64,000 nucleotides of DNA from Thunnus maccoyii (GCF_910596095.1 NC_056545.1:101001-165000), one strand, 5' to 3'. Counted from the first letter of the stretch, positions 23,401-34,176 are shown. Notes: generated from the sequence alone by a model not told the origin. Made by a program: numbers and translations.

Positions 23401-25966
23401 CATAGATTATAAATATGATGTATTTTACAGTTTATAGATTATAAATATGATGTATTTTACAGTTTATAGATTATAAATTTGATGTATTTTACAGTTTATA
23501 GATTATAAATTTGATGTATGTTACAGTTCATAGATTATAAATATGATGTATTTTACAGTGTATAGATTATAAATATGATGTATGTTAGTGTATAGATTAT
23601 AAATATGATGTATTTTACAATTTATAGATTATAAATATGATGTATTTTACAATTTATAGATTATAAATATGATGTATTTTACAGTGTATAGATTATAAAT
23701 ATGATGTATTTTACAGTTTATACATTATAAATATGATGTATGTTACAGTTCACAGATTATAAATATGATGTATGTTACAGTTCATAGATTATAAATATGA
23801 TGTATGTTACAGTTCATAGATTATAAATATGATGTATTTTACAGTTTATAGATTATAAATATGATGTATGTTACAGTTTATAGATTATAAATATTATGTA
23901 TGTTACAGTTCATAGATTATAAATATGATGTATTTTACAGTTTATAGATTATAAATATGATGTATTTTACAGTTTATAGATTATAAATATGATGTATGTT
24001 ACAGTTTATAGATTATAAATATGATGTATTTTACAGTTCATAGATTATAAATATGATGTATTTTACAGTTTATAGATTATAAATATGATGTATGTTACAG
24101 TTTATAGATTATAAATATGATGTATTTTACAGTTTATAGATTATAAATATGATGTATGTTACAGTTTATAGATTATAAATATGATGTATGTTACAGTTTA
24201 TAGATTATAAATATGATGTATTTTACAGTTTATAGATTATAAATATGATGTATGTTACAGTTCATAGATTATAAATATGATGTATTTTACAGTTTATAGA
24301 TTATAAATATGATGTATGTTACAGTTTATAGATTATAAATATGATGTATTTTACAGTTCATAGATTATAAATATGATGTATTTTACAGTTTATAGATTAT
24401 AAATATGATGTATGTTACAGTTTATAGATTATAAATATGATGTATTTTACAGTTTATAGATTATAAATATGATGTATGTTACAGTTTATAGATTATAAAT
24501 ATGATGTATTTTACAGTTTATAGATTATAAATATGATGTATGTTACAGTTTATAGATTATAAATATGATGTATGTTACAGTTTATAGATTATAAATATGA
24601 TGTATGTTACAGTTTATAGATTATAAATATTATGTATGTTACAGTTCATAGATTATAAATATGATGTATTTTACAGTTTATAGATTATAAATATGATGTA
24701 TTTTACAGTTTATAGATTATAAATATGATGTATGTTACAGTTTATAGATTATAAATATGATGCATTTTACAGTTCATAGATTATAAATATGATGTATTTT
24801 ACAGTTTATAGATTATAAATATGATGTATGTTACAGTTTATAGATTATAAATATGATGTATTTTACAGTTTATAGATTATAAATATGATGTATGTTACAG
24901 TTTATAGATTATAAATATGATGTATGTTACAGTTTATAGATTATAAATATGATGTATTTTACAGTTTATAGATTATAAATATGATGTATGTTACAGTTTA
25001 TAGATTATAAATATGTATGTTACAGTTCATAGATTATAAATATGATGTATGTTACAGTTTATAGATTATAAATATGATGTATTTTACAGTTTACAGATTA
25101 TAAATATGATGTATGTTACAGTTTATAGATTATAAATATGTATGTTACAGTTTATAGATTATAAATATGATGTATGTTACAGTTTATAGATTATAAATAT
25201 GATGTATTTTACAGTTTACAGATTATAAATATGATGTATGTTACAGTTTATAGATTATAAATATGTATGTTACAGTTTATAGATTATAAATATGATGTAT
25301 GTTACAGTTTATAGATTATAAATATGATGTATGTTACAGTTTATAGATTATATTTAGATATACTGTGTATAATAGTTAATATAAGTAAGTACATTATATA
25401 ATATTAACTGTGTTTGATTATGAACGCACTACTTTGTTTATCTGATGGGTTTCTTGGCGCCAATCCGCTACGTGACGGCGGGACAGAGAACCGACAGAGC
25501 TGACCGGCCTCCATCTTACTGCCCGCGCATCAGCACAGCCAAACAAAATGGACACAAAGTCATGAACCTGAAATACATCAAACTGCACCGTTTACCGGAG
25601 TTTAACGGGAAGAACCGGGACTGAACTCACAGTTTACCGGAGTTTAACGAGAAGAACCGGGACTGAACTCACAGTTTACCGGAGTTTAACGGGAAGAACC
25701 GGGACTGAACTCACAGTTTACCGGAGTTTAACGGGAAGAACCGGGACTGAACTCACAGTTTACCGGAGTTTAACGGGAAGAACCGGGACTGAACTCACAG
25801 TTTACCGGAGTTTAACGGGAAGAACCGGGACTGAACTCACAGTTTACCGGAGTTTAACGAGAAAACCGGGACTGAACTCACCGATGTTTCCCTCGATGGA
25901 GATCTTCTTCTCTCTGCGGGAGAAACCGGCGGGAACACCGCGCGCTCTCTTCGGTGGAGTCGCCAT
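17180..25966 (-). CDS. dck: Deoxycytidine kinase, complete, 8 coding exons
   Basis: dCK transfers phosphate from ATP or UTP to deoxycytidine, deoxyadenosine and deoxyguanosine, the first step of nucleoside salvage. Exons: 25966-25882, 22648-22530, 22447-22364, 19985-19876, 19794-19647, 17756-17641, 17397-17298, 17206-17180. All boundaries are GT-AG and phases join to 262 residues (human about 260). The start MATPPKR matches the family. The P-loop GNIAAGKST (26-34) is split by intron 1. Also present are the general-base region EPI (Glu51), CLSRVR (Arg103, base contact), ERSVYSD (126-132) and the Arg-rich lid [17 protein letters not shown]. Ser73 in SSSQK corresponds to the human Ser74 phosphosite. 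The end EFLATL is typical. Intron 5 holds LINE pieces, and introns 1 and 3 hold kilobases of minisatellite starting at splice sites. From memory human DCK has 7 exons, so one intron may be extra here. Confidence 0.97.
17401..17470. repeat. (CA)n tract abutting the dck exon 7 acceptor
   Basis: About 35 CA dinucleotides. On the gene strand this is (TG)n followed directly by CAG and the exon, so the microsatellite replaces the usual pyrimidine tract. Length variation could affect exon 7 recognition. Confidence 0.9.
17568..17640. repeat. Three-copy 24-bp GC-rich repeat at the dck exon 6 donor
   Basis: Three copies of a unit containing the palindrome GAGCGCGCTC followed by AGTGCG and CGTGTTGT. 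On the gene strand the repeat starts 4 bases into intron 6 (GTAC then GCACTGAGCGCGCTC). Small, but it shows the same placement as the large arrays. Confidence 0.85.
17880..18680 (+). mobile_element. L2-like LINE fragment: ORF1 esterase-like domain and start of endonuclease
   Basis: Plus-strand frames read [32 protein letters not shown] and [20 protein letters not shown], the SGNH/esterase-like ORF1 of fish L2/CR1 elements (the usual GDS nucleophile motif is GSS here). After 18540 the frame [18 protein letters not shown] followed by [11 protein letters not shown] is the N-terminal part of the endonuclease. It lies in dck intron 5, opposite to the gene. Frameshifts and the changed motif show it is inactive. 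Confidence 0.8.
18690..19500 (-). mobile_element. L2-like LINE 3' fragment, copy 2, internally deleted
   Basis: The sequence repeats the 3' part of copy 1 (12230-12940) at high identity, including the reverse-strand C-terminus [20 protein letters not shown]. At about 19365 it jumps to sequence equivalent to about 14047-14230 of copy 1, so the catalytic RT core is deleted. It meets the plus-strand 5' fragment tail-to-tail in dck intron 5. Confidence 0.85.
19986..20872. repeat. 16/18-bp minisatellite forming the 3' end of dck intron 3
   Basis: About 50 units of GAGAGACAGACAGGTA with GAG-length and GGTGG variants. On the gene strand it reads TACCTGTCTGTCTCTC and abuts the exon 4 acceptor (CTCTCAG|AGC). 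The plus strand contains no CT between 19987 and about 20883, so the gene strand has no AG in that span. The long '[10 protein letters not shown]' frames here are artefacts. Confidence 0.95.
20925..22356. repeat. About 21-bp G-rich minisatellite at the start of dck intron 3
   Basis: About 65 units of GGGGGAGGGGTCATGTGGAT with variants: GGAGGAGTCATG, TCAGCATGTAGTC, and TCGGGGGGGTC. On the gene strand it begins about 8 bases after the exon 3 donor (CAG|GTACGCCTGACCCC). The G-runs on the plus strand could form G-quadruplexes. Recurrent blocks of several units indicate higher-order duplication. Confidence 0.93.
22649..23022. repeat. About 24-bp minisatellite at the dck exon 2 acceptor
   Basis: Units of GACAGACAGGTGAGTCAGAG and longer or shorter forms. 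On the gene strand it reads CTCTGACTCACCTGTCTGTC and ends directly at the CTCTCAG|CTG acceptor. No CT on the plus strand from 22651 to about 22950, so the gene strand is AG-free for about 300 nt. Confidence 0.92.
23085..25355. repeat. 32-bp AT-rich minisatellite in dck intron 1
   Basis: About 71 tandem copies of a 32-bp unit containing ATAGATTATAAATATGATGT then ATTTTACAGTT or ATGTTACAGTT. Variation is mostly TTTT/TGTT, TTTA/TTCA and a few shortened units (ATATGTATGTT near 25015, 25140 and 25260). It is strongly AT-rich and intronic. Confidence 0.95.
25580..25881. repeat. 42-bp minisatellite carrying the dck exon 1 donor
   Basis: About seven copies of a 42-bp unit containing CAGTTTACCGGAGTTTAACG and GAAGAACCGGGACTGAACTC. 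On the gene strand each unit contains GTGAGTTCAGTCCCGG, the same sequence that forms the authentic exon 1 donor (CATCG|GTGAGTTCAGTCCCGG). The exon-proximal copy is the real splice site and the rest are copies downstream in intron 1. Confidence 0.93.
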
Positions 25967-26165
25967 GTTTAGATCAGGGTCCTGTCGGTTATTTATCTCT
26001 GCGGTTTGTTTGTTTGTTTGTTTTTTGTTCTCCGCTCGGAGGGAAACCGACTGAGCTCGAGCTGCCGCCGCGCGCTGCTTCTAAAGTTAAATCCCGCGCG
26101 CAGATATAATTCCGTTTCCGGGGGCGGGAATAACTGGGAGCTGAGATATTCTCTTACAACACAGA
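25967..26165 (-). promoter_or_regulatory. dck: dck 5' untranslated region and promoter
   Basis: GC- and CpG-rich sequence directly upstream of the ATG on the minus strand, including CGCCGCGCGCTGC (26066-26078) and a GC box GGGGGCGGG (26120-26128). On the gene strand the latter reads TTCCCGCC, similar to an E2F site, which would fit a nucleotide-salvage gene. There is no TATA box near an obvious start. Assignment rests on position and base composition. Confidence 0.5.
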
Positions 26166-26495
26166 GGAGAAGATGTCTCACTCTGCTGCTGTTTGTCGGT
26201 GTTCAAACAAAGATGTTTCACTCTGCTGCTGTTTGTCAGTGTTCAAACAAAGATGTTTCACTCTGCTGCTGTTTGTCGGTGTTCAAACAAAGATGTTTCA
26301 CTCTGCTGCTGTTTGTCAATGTTCAAACAAAGATGTTTCACTCTGCTGCTGTTTGTCGGTGTTCAAACAAAGATGTTTCACTCTGCTGCTGTTTGTCGGT
26401 GTTCAAACAAAGATGTTTCACTCTGCTGCTGTTTGTCAGTGTTCAAACAAAGATGTTTCACTCTGCTGCTGTTTGTCAGTGTTCAAACAAAGAAA
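26166..26495. repeat. 40-bp minisatellite upstream of dck
   Basis: Eight copies of a 40-bp unit containing CTCTGCTGCTGTTTGTC and GTTCAAACAAAGATGTTTCA. Copies differ mostly at one position (CGG, CAG or CAA before TGTTC). Each carries GTTCAAACAAAGATG, with a forkhead-like core. It lies at the upstream edge of the putative dck promoter. The frames reading 'FHSAAVCQCSNKDVS' are artefacts. Confidence 0.92.
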
Positions 26496-27690
26496 TTATA
26501 CATCATACATCCATTTAAAAATGGATCTTTTCAATGGCATGTCTGAAAAATGGCTCATCTACACTTGTACTAAAGGGTCACTATGCAAGGAGTGTACTGA
26601 TGTGGTTTATACCCAAGAAATGTATTTTTTGTATTTTTGATAATAAAAAGATTGAAACCTAACCATCCAAACCGACGGAGGCAACGAGTACTAACCAATA
26701 AGAGGCAGAGTACGGCAGGTCATGACTTCACCATCCTGGGAAAAAAAATGGCTTGAGGTTAGGAGGTGTGTTGGTGCTGGTGAATAATTCAATTGTTCTC
26801 TTCTAGACTTTGGGATAATACAGGAGTTCTGGTTGGATGGCTCGCTGAGCAGTCACATCCCTCCGAGTTCTGCAAAAGGAGTCCAAACGTAACAGTTATT
26901 GAAACATGATAAAAAATAAGAAGTCTTCAGTATCTAAAACCGTCCAGTTCAAAGACGGAGCAGAACACAGTTGAGCCTCAGCTTGAGAAACTTCCAGCTC
27001 CAACAAACGGGACAGAGGTAACGAGACGCCGACAAAGTCCACATGGAGAAGAAAGCAAAGGTTTGTCTTCAGAAGACACAACGAACAAATCAGTGGAAAC
27101 TAAACTGAAAACTATCGACTCACTTGTTAAACGTGTGGACGGCCACATGGAGGACGTTAGCATAGCAACGTGCTAGCTGCAAGAGCTAAAACAGTGCAGT
27201 TCAGAGGAGCTAAAAGAGTGCAAGGTGAGAGTCAAACAGTTAGAAAAACAGATAATTAAAAAGGTGACAGAAAACAGTGAGTCATAATCCTCTTTGCTGA
27301 CGGCTGCTGTGGCTGAGAATCAAGCAGGCAGAACTTCAGGGACCCTTTAACGTTCAACTTCAACTGGACACAAACAGTGGAAAAGTTCTGATTATGGGAC
27401 TCAAAGCTTCACTCCACCTCCTTCAAACTTTCATAACATCAGTTTCATCTGTGTTCCAGCTGAAAACTCATATTTCCTTCTTGTCTTTTCATACAAAGGG
27501 ACTTAAAGACTATAAAACACAAACTGTTTTCTTATTTTGTAAATAAGATGAACTGCATATTTCCTGAGGAAACACTGATGTATCAGATGTTTGGATCTCT
27601 GTGCAGGAGTCTCCTGCTTAAATCTTCATGGATGTGTTCTTGAGATTTATAGCCTTCTTATTAATATGTATTAATGTATATCAATATGTT
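26496..27690. other. Between dck and pfdn1; possible LINE ORF1 remnant
   Basis: Near 26500-26660 the sequence ends GATAATAAAAAGATTG, resembling a retroelement 3' tail. At about 27090-27290 plus-strand frames read KLKTIDSLVKRVDGHMEDV and later KVRVKQLEKQIIKKV, a coiled-coil pattern like L1/Tx1-type ORF1, with a stop and frameshift between them. No intact gene is present. The LINE reading is tentative. Confidence 0.35.
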
Positions 27691-27825
27691 CTATAGGTTT
27701 TAGAAGTTCTATGGGTTCTAGAGGTTCTACAGGTTCTGCATGTTCTATATGTTCAATATATTCTATAGGTTCTGTATGTTCTGTATGTTCTATAGGTTCT
27801 ACAGGTTCTGTATGTTCTGACATAC
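27690..27825. repeat. Short GTTCTATAG/GTTCTGTAT repeat upstream of pfdn1
   Basis: About a dozen 9-10-bp units (GTTCTATAG, GTTCTACAG, GTTCTGTAT) immediately upstream of the pfdn1 promoter. Low-complexity and non-coding. Confidence 0.8.
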
Positions 27826-27829
27826 ATAC

Positions 27830-27954
27830 ATCTGACGTCACTACACCTGTGGGAGGCAGCAGCGCGCTAAACCTGCCCAGTCTGCCGGACACACGAAGAA
27901 GAAAGTCGTCTTTGCACATGCGCACTGTGTAACAGGGATCCAGCGTTAGAGAAG
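27830..27954 (+). promoter_or_regulatory. pfdn1: pfdn1 promoter with CRE and NRF1-like sites
   Basis: A perfect cAMP-response element TGACGTCA lies at 27833-27840, 115 nt before the ATG. TGCACATGCGCA (27913-27924) is close to the NRF1 consensus. There is no TATA box, as in many housekeeping promoters. Sites are seen directly; activity is inferred. Confidence 0.6.
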
Positions 27955-30900
27955 ATGGCAGCGCCCATAGATCTGGAGTTGAAGAAGGTACCGCGCGTTA
28001 AACTCCCCTGCTCTTACCTGTCTGTCTGCTCTTACCTGTCTGTCTGCTCTTACCTGTCTGTCTGCCGCTACCTGTCTGTCTGCCGCTACCTGTCTGTGTT
28101 TAATGAAGAGCCGACACACTAACAGCTAACAGCCGAGCTAACTGCAGCACGAGGAGCTAACCCTGATTCATTACACTCACGCGAGCAGTATCAAGTACCT
28201 GATGTCCACGTGCAGCTGATTATCAGTAACTGTTCTCAGTGTTCAGAGTTAAACTGAGTGTCTGTGAGTCACAGAAACCTGCAGCTCAGCCCGGTCAGTG
28301 AACGCATCAGTACAGATGTGTGTGTGTCAGTGAACGCATCAGTACAGGTGTGTGTGTGTGTCAGTGAACGCATCAGTACAGATGTGTGTGTGTCAGTGAA
28401 CGCATCAGTACAGATGTTTGTGTGTCAGTGAATGCATCAGTACAGATGTGTGTGTGTCAGTGAATGCATCAGTACAGATGTTTGTGTGTCAGTGAACGCA
28501 TCAGTACAGATGTGTGTGTGTCAGTGAACGCATCAGTACAGATGTTTGTGTGTCAGTGAATGCATCAGTACAGATGTGTGTGTGTCAGTGAACGCATCAG
28601 TACAGATGTTGTGTGTTGTATTCTGTCCTTTATTTTATGAAACACCAGAACAGGAAATGAAGTTTTTAAAGGGCTTTTTTTTTGCCCTGATGAAATGTTT
28701 CAAATGATGGAATGGATGAAGGTTGTCCAGGTGTTTTTAATCAGAGCGAGACCTCCTGCAGGTGAAAGCTGTCCAGGTGTTTTTAATCAGAGCGAGACCT
28801 CCTGCAGGTGAAAGCTGTCCAGGTGTATTTAATCAGAGCGAGACCTCCTGCAGGTGAAAGCTGTCCAGGTGTATTTAATCAGAGCGAGACCTCCTGCACG
28901 TGAAAGCTGTTCAGGTGTATTTAATCAGAGCGAGACCTCCTGCACGTGAAAGCTGTTCAGGTGTATTTAATCAGAGCGAGACCTCCTGCACGTGAAAGCT
29001 GTTCAGGTGTATTTAATCAGAGCGAGACCTCCTGCACGTGAAAGCTGTTCAGGTGTATTTAATCAGAGCGAGACCTCCTGCAGGTGAAAGCTGTTCAGGT
29101 GTATTTAATCAGAGCGAGACCTCCTGCACGTGAAAGCTGTTCAGGTGTATTTAATCAGAGCGAGACCTCCTGCAGGTGAAAGCTGTCCAGGTGTTTTTAA
29201 TCAGAGCGAGACCTCCTGCAGGTGAAAGCTGTCCAGGTGTTTTTAATCAGAGCGAGACCTCCTGCAGGTGAAAGCTGTCCAGGTGTTTTTAATCAGAGCG
29301 AGACCTCCTGCAGGTGAAAGCTGTTCAGGTGTATTTAATCAGAGCGAGACCTCCTGCAGGTGAAAGCTGTTCAGGTGTATTTAATCAGAGCGAGACCTCC
29401 TGCAGGTGAAAGCTGTTCAGGTGTTTTTAATCAGAGTGAGACCTCTCTCTCCGCAGGCGTTCTCGGAGCTGCAGGTGAAGATGATCGATACGCAGCAGAA
29501 AGTGAAGCTGGCCGACCTGCAGATCGATCAGCTGACTCGTGTTCAGAAACATGCTAAGCTAACTCACGCTGAGATCACCACGCTGCCTGACAACACACGG
29601 CTGTATGAGGGCGTCGGACGCATGTGAGTCTCCATGGCAACGGCCAGGTTACCTGTGACACACACACACACAAACCTAATGATCATATTATTGATTAAAG
29701 TTGGCGTGTGTAGAAGTCACAGCTTTGTTCCACCTATAAGTTTACAGTGATTACACTTCATTCTGTCCCTGAGATACTACATTACCCATGAGCCTCGGCT
29801 GCTGCTGCTGCTATGGAGAAGAAGCCAGTCATAGGTGTGAATCCAAACGCTTGGTTACTGAAGTTGTAAACAAAACGTGTCGCCATGGTTACTGAAGTCA
29901 CTCAAAGTGAACTGATTTAATCTGCATAATCTTCAACTTCTGATCACTGCCAGCGGTGCATGTGATCAAATTCTAAGCTCTGTGATTGGTTGTTTCTGGC
30001 TGAAATGCACCTTGGGAGTCGTAGTTAACTTTTTACTGAAGAATCAGAGATTTATTAACAGCTGTTGTTTTGTTGAGTTTAATGCTGATCAGAAAATTGA
30101 AACATCTGCTGCCGTCGCACATCTGCACATCTGTACATCTACACATCTGTACATCTGCACATCTGTACGGCACAAACAGAGAAAATCAGAGTCTCCTTTA
30201 AGAATGCACGTCTGTGATTGGACGTCTGTTTATTGATAAAATTCCCAGTTACCATAAATCCTCTAAAAGTGTGCAGGACCTTTATTCACCTGAGTGCTCT
30301 TCATCAGACACACACCTGGATTTCTAAAGGTCACCTGTGTGTGTGTGTGTGTGTGTGTTTCAGGTTCATCCTGCAGTCGAAGGAGGAGATCAATAATCAG
30401 CTGACGGACAAACAGAAAACAGCTGATGAGAAGATCAAAGAACTTGAGGTACAAATAGACAAATACACACAATGAGTCAGGTATTGATCAGCGATCAGCT
30501 GGCTGAGCAGTTCATGTTATTTCAGTGGGTTTTTTTAAACGGCTGATCGGTGGTTCGATTCTCGACTCGTCCAGACGACACGTTCTGAAACGTGAGTCAA
30601 CGTCTGTGTCGTTGTCATGGAAACTGCAGGTAGCGTAGCGTAGCTCCTTTTAAGAAACAGGGCAGAGCGTAAGCGAGTGAGTGTCATAAAAATGTTCAGT
30701 ACAGACTACAGTGTCAGTAAATATACAGTACAGACTACAGTGTCAGTAAATATACAGTACAGACTACAGTGTCAGTAAATGTTCAGTACAGACTACAGTG
30801 TCAGTAAATATACAGTACAGACTACAGTGTCAGTAAATGTTCAGTACAGACTACAGTGTCAGTAAATATACAGTACAGACTACAGTGTCAGTAAATGTTC

Positions 30901-33900
30901 AGTACAGACTACAGTGTCAGTAAATATATAATACAGACTACAGTGTCAGTAAATATACAGTACAGACTACAGTGTCAGTAAATATACAGTACAGACTACA
31001 GTGTCAGTAAATGTTCAGTACAGACTACAGTGTCAGTAAATATACAGTACAGACTACAGTGTCAGTAAATGTTCAGTACAGACTACAGCGTCAGTAAATA
31101 TACAGTACAGACTACAGTGTCAGTAAATGTTCAGTACAGACTACAGCGTCAGTAAATATACAGTACAGACTACAGTGTGTCAGTAAATATACAGTACAGA
31201 CTACAGTGTCAGTAAGTGTTCAGTACAGACTACAGTGTCAGTAAGTGTTCAGTACAGACTACAGTGTGTCAGTAAATATACAGTACAGACTACAGTGTCA
31301 GTAAGTGTTCAGTACAGACTACAGCGTGTCGGTAAATATACAGTACAGACTACAGTGTGTCAGTTAATGTACAGTACAGACTACAGTGTCAGTAAGTGTT
31401 CAGTACAGACTACAGTGTGTCAGTAAATATACAGTACAGACTACAGTGTCAGTAAGTGTTCAGTACAGACTACAGCGTGTCAGTAAATATACAGTACAGA
31501 CTACAGTGTGTCAGTTAATGTACAGTACAGACTACAGTGTCAGTAAGTGTTCAGTACAGACTACAGTGTCAGTAAGTGTTCAGTACAGACTACAGTGTGT
31601 CAGTAAATATACAGTACAGACTACAGTGTCAGTAAATATACAGTACAGACTACAGTGTCAGTAAGTGTCCAGTACAGACTACAGTGTCAGTAAGTGTCCA
31701 GTACAGACTACAGTGTCAGTAAATATACAGTACAGACTACAGTGTCAGTAAGTGTTCAGTACAGACTACAGTGTCAGTAAATATACAGTACAGACTACAG
31801 TGTCAGTAAGTGTCCAGTACAGACTACAGTTGTCAGTAAATATACAGTACAGACTACAGTGTCAGTAAGTGTTCAGTACAGACTACAGTGTCAGTAAGTG
31901 TTCAGTATAGACTACAGTGTGTCAGTAAATGTTCAGTACAGACTACAGTGTCAGTAAGTGTCCAGTACAGACTACAGTTGTCAGTAAATATACAGTATAG
32001 ACTACAGTGTGTCAGTAAATGTTCAGTACAGACTACAGTGTCAGTAAGTGTCCAGTACAGACTACAGTTGTCAGTAAATATACAGTATAGACTATAGTGT
32101 GTCAGTAAATGTTCAGTACAGACTACAGTGTCAGTAAGTGTCCAGTACAGACTACAGTTGTCAGTAAATATACAGTACAGACTACAGTGTGTCAGTAAAT
32201 GTTCAGTACAGACTACAGGGTCAGTAAATGTTCAGTACAGACTACAGTGTGTCAGTTTATAAATGTTGCAGCTTCTCAAGACCAAGAAAATTCACGTCTG
32301 TTGTTTCCTCAACTGCTGGAAAAGTGAAGGGGGTTAGCTCCAAAGTTAGCAACAATAAGTTAGCCCAACCTGAAGACACTGAACAGAGAAATGTGGCTGC
32401 TGACCCCCCGACCCGCCCGCCAGGCCGAACCAGTCAACTCGGGAAACACTGGACAGAACCTAATAGCCTAACCCAGTTCACCATTTAAACAGCTTTACTG
32501 TTTCTTACAAACTCAGATTTTTTTATGTAAAAATCAGACGACACACACAAACACCTACAGTGTGGCCCAATCCCAGTGGCCCCCAAACCCTAAATCCTGA
32601 ACCCTAATCCTAAAACCTAAACTCTGAACTCTAACCCTAAAACCTGAACCCTAACCCTAAACTCTAAATCCTGAACCCTAACCCTAAAACCTAAACTCTG
32701 AACCCTAACCCTAAACTCTAACCCTAAAAGCCTAAATCCTAAACCCTGAACCCTAAATCCTGAACCCTAATCCTAAAACCTAAACTCTAAACCCTAACCC
32801 TAAAACCTGAATCCTAAACCCTGAACCCTAAAACCTAACCCTAAACTCTAAATCCTGAACCCTGACGCTAAAACCTCAACTCTAACTCTAAAACCTGAAC
32901 CCCAAACCCTAATACCTGAACCCTAAAACCTAACCCTGAACCCTAACTCTAAACTCTAAATCCTGAACCCTAACCCTAAAACCTAAACTCTGAACCCTAA
33001 CCCTAAACTCTGAACTCTAACCCTAAAAGCCTAAATCCTAAACCCTGAACCCTAAATCCTGAACCCTAATCCTAAAACCTAAACTCTAAACCCTAACCCT
33101 AAAACCTGAATCCTAAACCCTGAACCCTAAAACCTAACCCTAAACTCTAAATCCTGAACCCTAACCCTAAAACCTCAACTCTAACCCCAAACCCTAATAC
33201 CTGAACCCTAAATCCTGAACCCTAACTCTAAAACTTGAACCCTAAACCCTAACCCTAATCCTAAAACCTGAACCCTAACCCTAAAACCTGAACCCCGAAC
33301 CCTAAAACCTAAACCCTAACCCTAAAACCTAAACTCTGAACCCTAAAACCTAACCCTGAACCCTAACCCTAAAACCTGAACCCTAACCCTAAAACCTAAA
33401 CCCTCACAGACGTAACTGCCGTCACCTGGTAAGTGATTGTGATTGGCTGCGAGGGCTTGAAATGGTTTAAACAGGAACAGGGATAGAAAGCAATAAATCA
33501 CTGTACGTATTACATATTATTGTGGTTTTGGGACTTTTATTCAGTATTTTATATGAACATGTCTGACTGGCTCAGTGAAATCACTGAAACAAAAGCAGAA
33601 AAACTACTCAGTCATAAAGTACACGATACATTTAAGTATAAAACAGATAAACATTAAATAATCACGTGCACGACAGTAACGTCAGAGACCGACGGATCTG
33701 AACGTCTCCTCACAGAGGACGACAGTTACAGCCACCACCTACCAGTTTGTTTACTGGTTTTTTAACGCTTCTGGGCTTCCCCTGGTATCCCCGTATTTAA
33801 CGCTGATTTAACGTCACAACGCTATGAACTGTGGGTAATTCCCTCAGGCAAAGTGTGAATAAAAGACTCAAAACGTCTGCCGGAGAACCGTCACACACCT

Positions 33901-34137
33901 GCTGACAGGTGGACAGAACCAAACCCTCGCAGGCTGAGCCGACACAAAGTCTGTAAGACGCTGGGATTCGGTCTGTGTCCAGGTGTGTTACCTGCAGTGT
34001 GTGTTCAGGTGTGTGTTACCTGTCTAACTGTGTGTGTGTTTTGTTATTTCCAGCAGAAGAAGGTGTACCTTGAACGCAGCGTGAAGGAGGCAGAAGACAA
34101 CATCAGAGAGATGCTTCTGTCCAGGAGAGCTCAGTGA
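27955..34137 (+). CDS. pfdn1: Prefoldin subunit 1, complete, 4 exons
   Basis: PFDN1 is a beta-type subunit of the hexameric prefoldin chaperone, which hands unfolded actin and tubulin to the chaperonin CCT in the cytosol. Exons: 27955-27987 (MAAPIDLELKK), 29457-29623, 30364-30448, 34054-34137. Phases join to 122 residues, the same length as human PFDN1 from memory. The first helix carries DTQQKVKLADLQIDQL (25-40), the central beta-hairpin region EITTLPDNTRLYEGVGRMFI (50-69), and the second helix DEKIKELEQKKVYLERSVKE with the C-terminus NIREMLLSRRAQ. The exon 4 acceptor is CAGCAG (NAGNAG), so Gln96 may be optional. It is divergent from dck and convergent with ttc1. Introns 1 and 3 are mostly tandem repeat. 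Confidence 0.97.
28008..28092. repeat. 22-bp pyrimidine repeat at the pfdn1 exon 1 donor
   Basis: Four to five copies of CTGCTCTTACCTGTCTGTCT with a CTGCCGCTACC variant, starting about 20 bases into intron 1. It shares the ACCTGTCTGTCT core with arrays at dck and ttc1 acceptors. Confidence 0.85.
28283..28612. repeat. About 32-bp minisatellite in pfdn1 intron 1
   Basis: About ten copies of a unit containing CAGTGAACGCATCAGTACAG followed by ATGTGTGTGTGT. Variants are TTTGTGTG and GAATGC. Confidence 0.9.
28715..29440. repeat. 46-bp minisatellite ending at the pfdn1 exon 2 acceptor
   Basis: About 15-16 copies of a 46-bp unit containing CAGGTGTATTTAATCAGAGC and GAGACCTCCTGCAGGTGAAA. The last copy degenerates directly into the true acceptor: TTTTTAATCAGAGTGAGACCTCTCTCTCCGCAG|GCG in pieces, where the array has GAGACCTCCTGCAG|GTG. 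Each unit therefore carries an acceptor-like CCTCCTGCAG and a branch-site-like TTAATCA. Confidence 0.93.
30685..32260. repeat. 29-bp minisatellite in pfdn1 intron 3
   Basis: About 54 copies of a unit containing CAGTACAGACTACAGTGTCA followed by GTAAATATA, GTAAATGTT, GTAAGTGTT or GTAAGTGTC. Many units contain CAGTAAGTG or AGTAAGT, which resemble 5' splice donors, downstream of the real exon 3 donor. Non-coding. Confidence 0.93.
32570..33412. repeat. Degenerate telomere-like (CCCTAAA/CCCTAA) array in pfdn1 intron 3
   Basis: Roughly 840 bp of variants of ACCCTAA, CCTAAA, ACCTGAA and ACTCTAA. It is related to the vertebrate telomere unit CCCTAA but with 6-8-bp, substituted units and at least one long internal duplication (about 32600-32870 against about 32950-33170). 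It lies inside a gene, so it is interstitial. Confidence 0.85.
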
Positions 34138-34176
34138 TCAATAATCAATAACGTGTATATGTCAGTAACTGTTCAT

